Source: Liopterus haemorrhoidalis (lineage: Eukaryota; Arthropoda; Insecta; Coleoptera; Dytiscidae). Taken from it: DNA of 64,000 bases. Positions 55,411 through 64,000 of this stretch are shown piece by piece (position 1 is the first letter of the stretch; each line of letters starts with the position of its first letter). The notes under the pieces were generated by a model. The model was not told the DNA's origin and ran no database searches. It worked only from the letters and a program-made list of their open reading frames with translations. Both the position numbers and the translations under genes were made by a program. The stretch lies in the NCBI GenBank assembly GCA_963971575.1, contig OZ020611.1, positions 49,981,466 through 50,045,465 on the forward strand. The letters are read 5' to 3'.

Positions 55411-56484
55411 TATGGTCTCGCTGGCCTATGCAGAAAAACAGCCATTGGTTAATGCGTTCAGAACCTCGAAATTAGGAATTAGTACTTAGAATTAACGAAA
55501 AAGTTTGTTATACTTAACTGTACGTTATCGTTCACAACCTTCAAAATATATATTTGTCAAGATCAAAACTAGTTCTTGGACCTCCTTTGTAATATGTTAC
55601 GTTAGCAACCATAACATAATGACATATGTGTGACAGATTGTAAATAGACGTAGTAATAAATGCTTATATGTGCTTGGATTTGTGTGTTTTAATTGATATT
55701 ATTACAAACGCTATAAAGCCTATAACATACTTATACTTCGATCGATAAAGTAGAAATCGATCGAAATTTCTGTCAGTGTCTTAATTTCTTTATTTTGATT
55801 GTGAACACTAAGTACTAGTTTCACGTTAATTCTAATTGGGAGGTTCTGAATGAAGCATAAGAGCTTACAAAAGATAACAAAACAACATTCAAAAGTAATA
55901 ATATAATTATTACTTTTGAATGTTGAGATACTTGTTTAAAACCACTGAATATTGCGCATATTACACTGAATCATTTTAAACGATTTTTTGTATTTTAAAT
56001 CTGTTAATTGTTTTGTGAACAATAGACTTAATGGTAGTGAATTATTTCGTGTTTCTTAATGTTAAATTGGTTGATGACGTCTGTCTACGTAATAAAGTGT
56101 AATTAACTTCATGTGATTTGTTCGTGATAATCACTTCCTATGAAGATATCATTATATAGGTTATGTAATCAAAAAAAAAAAATTATATCACAAAAAAACT
56201 AAACAATCTAGTCTTACTAAACATTTTTCGCATAACAAATTTATTAAATATTAATTAATTTTATTGACGTTGATACGAATTTAACTAATTTAATTCCATT
56301 TTATATTAAACATAAATTATGTTTACGATAATCTAATAGTATTCGTTCCATAACATTTATTTTAGCAAGGTATGTATTTTGCGGGTATATATTTTTACGT
56401 TAGAATGCAACGATTTATTGCACTTTGCTGAAATAGCCAACTGTCTCTAGTTCTGCCATAAATACTGTTACACATTTTGGAATA
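55411..56484. other. No gene; probable snap-back repeat 55460-55855
   Basis: TTCAGAACCTC with AATTAG and GTACTTAG near 55460-55500 reappears inverted near 55808-55852. The arms are short and imperfect. A perfect palindrome at 55884-55924 follows. The remainder is AT-rich. Confidence 0.4.
55884..55924. repeat. Perfect 19-bp palindrome
   Basis: AACATTCAAAAGTAATAAT, spacer ATA, exact complement. Confidence 0.9.
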
Positions 56485-56599
56485 GTAACACACCATAAAA
56501 GTAACCAAAATAACCAGATCTAGTGTGTTCTTACAAAAGTGAACAGCTTATAAGAACACACTAGATCTGGTTATTTTGGTTACTTTTAAGGTGTGTTAC
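56485..56599. repeat. 49-bp near-perfect hairpin
   Basis: Arms 56485-56533 and 56551-56599 match at 48 of 49 positions and contain CCAGATCTAGTGTGTTCTTA. The 17-base loop has the word CAAAAGTGAACAG, also present at 8857 and 56814 in a dispersed repeat. Confidence 0.9.
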
Positions 56600-56746
56600 T
56601 GACTTAAATGTCAATTAAAAATATTCCTTACGCTGTAAAACCGACTTTAGGTTGATAAGGTTATGATCATTATAATTAAGATATCATTTTTCATTATGAC
56701 ATATGTCAAATGGATCAACATTTTAAAAAAGTGACATTTTTTAAGA

Positions 56747-56830
56747 CCAACATGACATACAGCTTCAAAGGTGCAAACTATTGAAAACAAAATTCCCTCT
56801 TAGTTTGTTCTTACAAAAGTGAACAGTTTA
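56747..56830 (+). repeat. Dispersed repeat, copy of 8800-8875
   Basis: Shares GACATACA.CTTCAAAGG, TTAGTTTGTTCTTACAAAAG and TGAACAG with the 8.8-kb copy. Confidence 0.55.
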
Positions 56831-57469
56831 TATGTGTTCCTTTATTTTCATCAAGTGTAAACATAATAGAGAATATATGTAATGAAATATCAAAATATTT
56901 AAAATATGGCAATAAATCATTTTTGGAGAGTACAATATTTAGATCAGTCCAGACAATAAGACAAGGTTTAATTAAAATTTCTGCATCTGCATCACATGTC
57001 TGTACTGGTCTGGAGATTAATGGCGAAAGTTAATTCTGACAACTTACGTTTATCTGACAAATGTTGTCCGAAACTCTCCAAAATGATTTTAAGAATTTTC
57101 AGGTCACGTAATGAATTTCTTATGCTGATTTGACAAAAGACTATTCGTAATACAACATGGAAATACCTTTAGCTTCCTGATAATTTTAATGTAGTTCATA
57201 TACTAAATTCTTTGTTATTTTAAGTAATATGTCAGATATTTATAACAATTTTAACTGTTTTTATTCATTAAAAATAATAATTAGTATAAAAGACAATCAA
57301 AATCTAAACAATAAATTATTTATTAACAAATGTTTTTAACAAATGAAGGCTAGTTTTAAATATTCCACAAGTTTTTTTTTTCCTTTTATTTGTTGGCTTT
57401 ATCAGCTTTGGCTATTAGCCAGATATAAATAAATACATTACAGGTTTTTAAAAATACATTTATAATTTG

Positions 57470-58240
57470 ATAATTTCTGCTTTAATATAGTTATAAATAA
57501 TTCTATAAATATCTAGAGAGTTAGTAGCAAGAAGTGTCTGAATATTGGTAGGTAAGGATATTTTTTGGAAAACAAAATTTTATATGAATAAGTTACGATT
57601 GCGAAAATGAATTGGGCATTCGAACAATAAATGGTTCAAATCGCTGACAGACAAATATCCCACGGACAGAAAGGAGACGAAACCATATTAATTCTATGCA
57701 GATGATATGGAGAGAAGGTGTGATTAAATCTATGCCGGATAAAAGTGGATATAAAAGATCTGCTTTGTTGAGAAGAAAACCAACGCTTTCTAGGAAGAAG
57801 AGGTTGAATTTGACCATAGTATGATCCTTTGAACTGTAGAGAATCTATGTATTCTTGTTGCCATTGGTTGTATATGGAAGATTTAATGATTGACATAATC
57901 TCATTACTGTGTAGAGGAATATATAAGAGGGAGCCATTTACAGCTGCTTCTTTGGCTAGAAGATCGACTTCGATGTTGAACTCAAAATCTGAGTGGCCTT
58001 TAATCCAGCATATTTTAATAATTTTACCGCTGATCGTGAGATCGTTTAGACCTTTAACAATATCATAAGTTGTCAAGTATCATAGTGAATAATTCTTTTT
58101 CTTAAATCCAGGGCAACTTAATTTTTGGACGGCGCTTTTACAATCAGAAAAAATTACAAATTCATTATGAAAGTGATTGTTTAAGTATTCTAAACTCAAC
58201 TTTAAGGCCACCATTTCCGCATTATTCTACGAGTTAAAAA
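57470..58240 (-). pseudogene. LINE RNase H and 3' coding end
   Basis: Minus strand: NAEMVALKLSLEYLNNHFHN, EFVIFSDCKSAVQKL, KICWIKGHSDFEFNIEVDLL and AKEAA cover an RNase H domain with the catalytic Glu (NAEM), Asp (SDC) and final Asp (EVDLLAK) in place. Then RFNHTFSPYHLHRI, LNHLLFECPIHFRNRNLF and a helical tail form the zinc-knuckle-like end. Downstream (57360-57470) GGCTAATAGCCAAAGC and a poly-A-like run mark the 3' end. It is an I-type or related LINE. Frame breaks at about 58076 and 57650. Confidence 0.75.
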
Positions 58241-58437
58241 CAATAATAAAGGAAGTAAAGGAGAGCAGTAAGAAAGGCATGGAAGTATCATAAAAGTAAT
58301 GATTCAGTTTTTGTCTCAGGATTTGACCACTACAAAAACCATTCTTATGAATAATGAGAAAAATTACAGCTAAATTGATTTCAAGCCACTTCAAATTTTT
58401 ATAATGAGTAGCTTACATATTATATTAAATAAAAATG

Positions 58438-58583
58438 ATCGTCAGCTGTCGACATAACGGGGACGGGGTAAAGATCGTCAGTTACATCATTGATTACATT
58501 ATAAAATGCTTAGGCTAAATGCCCGCTTAGCAATTATAATCCCTCAGCTGACGGTCTTACCCCCATTGTGCAAACAGCTGATT
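58438..58583. repeat. Imperfect inverted repeat
   Basis: CGTCAGCTG with ACGGGG..GGGGTA and GATCGTCAG on the left pairs with CTGACGGTCTTACCCCC and CAGCTGA on the right. Confidence 0.55.
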
Positions 58584-58680
58584 GTTGTTATTATTATTCT
58601 AATTATATATTATATCATTTTTTTAGGACAGGTTTATACAAGCGACTGACGTATAATACCCCACTACGCACGCAGCTGAC

Positions 58681-59684
58681 TTTTTTAGGGTTTTGTAGGT
58701 ATGACCAAAAAAACCCTTATACCGTCATTTTGTGGTCTGTCTGTCTGTCTGTTTGTCTGTTCGGTAAAAATAGTAGTTAAACGGCTAAACCTAGAGAGTT
58801 GAAATTTGGCATGCTTGTACAACTTTTTGACTTGAAATATAAACAAATATGTGCTCATCGAAAAAAAAAAATATTTTTGCTTCATTGTTCCCTTCGTACG
58901 TGGATTAACGATCAAAATTTTATTTTTGCAAAATAAATAATATTGAGGCGATTTTTGCCAAAATTGTGCAAAAAAAAAATTTGTCCCACACCCTGTAGCC
59001 CAGATGGTTTAAACTAAAAATCTGAAAAAATTCTAAGTAATTTACATTGGTGTGAACCGGAATAGTACAACAGGAATTTCTGATCAGATTATGTTTTCGG
59101 ATAATAATGCATTTTTTGTGTTTTTAACCAAAATATGTTAAATATTTAATTCGCTATGTAACCCAGTAAATTAGTCAACGCTCATAGCGATGTGTGTTTC
59201 GTCATTGGTTTTCTAATTTGCCAAACAGGTAACTTGCAAACTGGAGTTGGAATCCTGTCAATTTTAATTTTTTTGTTTTTTTTTTGCAGTTTTCTTTTGT
59301 TTAAATTATTTTGTCAAAATTCTAGTTATATTTTGGTAAATGCATTTAATTTTTAAAAGCGTAAATTTAATAACCTGTGGGAAGTGTTGAAATTATAATT
59401 TAATTCTATGTTTGATGTATACGAAATCAGACGGCGGGGCTAATGATTTAAGCAACCAATAGAAGCCATAGGCGCAATTTTCATAATCTTAATGAACCTT
59501 GCTATGTAAAAAGAATACTGCACATATTTAGAAACTTAAATAATGGTATTAGGCATTCGAATTAAAATTCATAAAAAAATATTTTGACATAAAATTTGTT
59601 TTGGCATCCCAAATAATCATTCAGTTACTAAATACCTGAAAAACCCTGAAATGTGTGAAAATTCACACTTCACATCAATTTTTT
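58681..59684 (+). mobile_element. HINE-A copy 7 (long subfamily)
   Basis: Has the usual start (TTTAGGGTTTTGTAGGTATG), a (GTCT)n tract at 58736-58760, a deletion near 58830, and the 3' palindrome variant (GTGTGAAAATTCACAC) before CACATCAATTTTTT. The 3' half matches copy 4, including CATAGGCGCAATTTT. The tRNA-like block (59165-59260) differs from both copy 4 and copies 1-3, with GAGTTGGAATCC as the B-box-like word. Confidence 0.8.
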
Positions 59685-60679
59685 ATTATTATTATTATCA
59701 CTTAGACAATAACTGTGCAAATTTTCAAGTGGCTTGAAATTTTTTTTTACAAGATGTTCATTTTCTCATGACCAGCCCCACCACTACCAACGTAGTTGAC
59801 GATCATCAACTTACTACCCGAAAAGAATAATTTCGGGATGAAATGACCAGGTCACTGGCAACCCTGCGTCCCGGACTATTACATACTTAAAACGTTTAAC
59901 TATGCCTAACTTAGGTAGAGACAACAAAGAATTTATTGAAAAAATTCCACATTTTTTATCAAAAATATTCCTTACAGTAAACCGACATTTATTTATTGAC
60001 TTATATAGGCAAACAATTTATCATATTTGGTGCAAAAGGAGACGTACTATATGACGTATATCAAAGAGGCCGCGCATATTTTTTACTTCGGCGGAATGTT
60101 GATTTGATGTACTTAAGTCATGTTTTGTTAAGTAAAATCATGTGTTGAACATGATTTACAAAGGATACATATGGTTTCTTAGTTTGTTTTTATTTACATA
60201 CCGTGAATAGCACTTATAAACTGTTTTACCTATATTTCAATCAGCGATTATTTACCTTCTGTGTAATAATGCTAATTTATTCTTTGTTGTGAAATATGCC
60301 CACATTTATTTTTTCACATAGTTTACATAATTTTCTCAATACTTATTACATTTATACATTTAGACGTGTGTTTCGGTTTTTGAATTTATTGCTTTTTAAG
60401 TTGTTATATTTGACCTTAAATTTTGGTTTATTTCCTGCTAAGACAAGAGGAAGAATTGGGTTACAAAAGTATTTTAAAATTTTCCAATTGGTGATGGTTT
60501 ATCTCTTGCTTGCTGTGGAGTAACTGTTCCAGTAATCTAACATGTCCCAGCGATCGGGCGTTTGGCAATATTTTCCTTAAAATTAAGAAGTAGTAAATAC
60601 TTATGACGCAACCGTCATAAGTAGGCTGTATTTGTAATTTCAAGTTTTTACAAAAACTAAGAAAGAAAACCTTTTTTTT
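59685..60679. other. No gene seen
   Basis: AT-rich; TTATTATTATTATTA run at 59686-59700. A GC-richer patch near 59765-59880 has no recognised motif. Confidence 0.4.
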
Positions 60680-61288
60680 TTTTTTGGAACAAACTGTTTT
60701 ATTGCTTTTCATAATATTTGCCTTTAAGATTTATACACTTTTGCTTGCGTTCAAACCAATTCTCGAAAAAAATTTTCCACGAAGTTAGTATCTCAAAAAT
60801 ATGGTTTTCGAAGGCTTTAACAATTCTTGAGGTGATGAAAATCGCTGCCCACGAATTTTTTGTTTGCATTGGAGAACAAACCAGTGGAGAAGGAAGACCT
60901 CCGCTAGACTAGCCCTCCCATAAAAAACCAGTGGCGAAAGGAAACCTCCGCTAGACTTGCCCTCCAGCAAAAAAATAAAATAATAAATTTAAAATAATTT
61001 TTTTTTTAAATCTTCAAAAATACATCAAATTATGTTCTATACAAATTTTTGTCCAAGGCTTGGTTGACTAGTTACGAATTAATTATCATGACCATGTAAA
61101 CGTTACATATAAGTATGAAAAAACTGAGACTTTTAAATAATTTTACAAAAAAATTTCGAAATTTTTCGTTTTATCAAAAAACGTCTCAAATAAAAGTTAC
61201 TAGTTATTGCATTTATAGTAACTTTTGTTCAATAAATTTTTTCGAAATATTTTTCTGTTGCTAAATATTCGCAAAAATCTTAAAATCG

Positions 61289-61988
<700 letters not shown>

Positions 61989-62295
61989 CCGGCACTTCGA
62001 AAATAGGTTTTTTGGATTCCCTGGACCATGAAACGTGGTCATCATCTGAAGTTGGTATCAAAACAAAGTCGTTAGGGGATAAATCAGGTGAATACGGGCA
62101 ATGAGCCATTAATTCGATGTTTTTCTTCTTCAAATAATCAATTGTTTCACGTGCTGTCAAGAAACTACTCGGTCAATTTTTAAGCTGCCAATGATTTCAC
62201 AATAACAAATATCAAATTTTAGGAATATAGTAATGACAATTTCAATATTGCCATCTAATGGTCGTTTGTCAAAACATAAAATGTAACCCTCGTAC

Positions 62296-63204
62296 ATATT
62301 TATAATTAATTCAACGTAAAGGCACCGGATTTTATCTGTACATTTAATAGTAACCTACTTTTTAAATATATTGCATGCAAAAGAAATATTGAACTGGTAA
62401 ATTAATTTTTTTATATGATCATTTAGTATAATAGTTTATTAAATAGCATTTAATTTCAATACTTTTTTCTTCGCCTCCAGTCAAATTGAAATCAGATCAT
62501 TGTTCGCTTTAATAATTGTTTTTTTTTTGTTCTTCTTTTTTAGCTTCGCGCTAAATACTCATAAATCATAAGTTGTGATTTATGCAGAAACTGTATGCAA
62601 GAAATGGCTTTTTTGAATTTAATTAAAATTAAATTAATTCTTAAATATTTTGATGTAGTGGCAGACAGACAGATGTCATGATGTATTAATTCATCTCGCA
62701 GTTATGACATGTAGAAAAGTAATAAATCATTTTTTGAACTAAAGAAATGCCCTTAATATAGCAATTAATTGTAATTTTTTATATATTTTTTAGTTTATAT
62801 TGCAGTTCAATTTATAATAAACTGACAGGTAAAAATATAGAATTAGTTCAATGAAATTCAGTAAAATAGTTCTAGAAATAGAATTCTTTCTGGTTAATGA
62901 AGGCATCAAACTCAAGTAAATTTTGTTTGTAATAGACGATATCCAAAATGACGTCAGCAGAACTAGCGCCAGTATCCTTTTGTGACACTAGTCTTACAAT
63001 TATCTCATGTTTACTTATAATTCATTGCCGGAGAATAACTTTAGTTTCTACGAAGACGACAATGAAGTTTTAATAGAGAGGTTATGTTGAAATGCACATT
63101 TAAATTTTAAAATAATAATAATAAATTATGAAATAATGAAATTTTACTAATACATATAAATTAGCAACAGTTAACATGTAAATAGTATCAGCAATGCAAT
63201 TGTT
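62296..63204. other. No gene seen
   Basis: AT-rich sequence with no recognised element. CAGACAGACAG near 62660 is a very short tract. Confidence 0.4.
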
Positions 63205-64000
63205 TGTCAAAATAGTTCGACTAATGAACATTGTCGCTACTGTTGATTATATAAAGAATATCGTCTATAGAGAAATTAAAATTATATAAAGAATATCGTC
63301 TAAAGAACGCGGTGTTCGACAAGGCGATCCGATTTCTCCCAAATTATTCAACGCAGCTCTGGATTTGGCGTTTAAAAACTGTGACTGGGCGAATCGTGGT
63401 CTAGATATAGACGAAGTGAGACTTAACAATCTGAGATTCGCAGACGATATTATTCTACTATCAGACAATGTAGCAGACATGGCGTACATGCCAAAAGAAC
63501 TAAAAAAGGAAACCAAAAAAATTGGATTGAAGGTAAATATCTCTGAGACGCAATTGATGACGAACCTAGTATTGAGTAACCATCTATACCTTGGTGGCAA
63601 ACAGATAGAACAGGTAGTCAGCTACAAATATCTAGGGCATGACATTAGCATAGGCCAAGACAATCAAACCCGAGAAATAAAACGCCGCATCGGTCTAGAG
63701 TGGGCGGCTTTTGGCAAGTTGAGAGACGTTTTCACTAGAAACTTAACAAATTGCTTGGAGAAAAAAGTTTTCAACCAATGCATACTACCTGTTCTAACAT
63801 ACAGATCGGAAACTCTGATTAACATTAACAGCTAAGTCATCTGAAATATTAAGAGTTGCCGAAAGATCGATAGAGAGATCAATACTAGGAATTAGTCTAA
63901 TATATCGAAAAACAAATCAGTGGATTCGAGAACAAACAGAAGTATGTAACGTCATCGAAAGAATTGCTCGTCTTAAATGGAACTGGGCTGGACATGTGGC
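63205..64000 (+). pseudogene. RTE-type LINE reverse transcriptase, runs off window
   Basis: Plus strand: KIVRLMNIVATVDYIKNIVY, then (after a 37-bp tandem duplication at about 63247-63297) RGVRQGDPISPKLFNAALDL, RLNNLRFADDIILLSDN with the FADD catalytic box, LKVNISETQLMTN, YKYLGHDIS, KLRDVFTRNLTNCLEKKVFN and LPVLTYRSE. A one-base shift near 63825 leads into EILRVAERSIERSILGISL, WIREQTEVCNVIERIARLKW and NWAGHV at the end. These are RT palm and C-terminal motifs of RTE/BovB-like LINEs common in insects. Frame breaks make it inactive. Confidence 0.85.

Overview
This window looks like nuclear DNA of an insect or close arthropod relative. It is AT-rich, no intact host gene can be read, and almost every recognisable piece belongs to transposon families common in insect genomes: mariner/Tc1, pogo, piggyBac, hAT and PIF/Harbinger elements and their MITEs, Helentron-like elements with (GTCT)n tracts, tRNA-derived SINEs, a Penelope-like element, and several non-LTR retrotransposons. 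I cannot name the order or species. Most short ORFs are chance openings. The only hint of a host gene is a 75-nt candidate exon at 3365-3439. The window is best read as intergenic or large-intron DNA.

Layout. 1-8 kb: hAT and piggyBac remnants, two long foldback repeats, a decayed unknown frame, a pogo-type DNA-binding relic and a Harbinger MITE. 8-14 kb: a hAT element with an inserted MITE, a plant-type mariner with Stowaway-like ends, the first full Helentron-like repeat (HINE-A) and hAT MITEs. 14.5-23 kb: two hAT elements with perfect 8-bp target duplications carrying nested foldback and mariner pieces, a LINE fragment, and a Harbinger element with Myb-like and transposase fragments. 23.8-37 kb: decayed LINEs, a foldback split by HINE-A, a THAP-domain fragment, and a LINE > Harbinger-like > SINE nest. 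37-50 kb: HINE-B, more HINE-A copies (one split by a piggyBac with all three catalytic Asp), a Penelope-like endonuclease ORF between inverted repeats, and mariner relics. 50-64 kb: two internally deleted mariners, two LINEs meeting tail to tail, a LINE RNase H relic, another HINE-A, a mariner split by a HINE-B copy that contains a 640-bp (AC)n tract, and an RTE-type reverse transcriptase running off the end.

The most unusual signal is in HINE-A. The copies are similar along most of their length, yet at one fixed internal position they carry different tRNA-like blocks (A/B-box-like motifs followed by a T-run). HINE-B has hairpin ends and seven copies of the octamer ACTTGCCC, and its microsatellite slot has expanded greatly in one copy. 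The nested insertions give a partial relative chronology. All family assignments rest on recognised motifs and visible repeats; no database search was possible.
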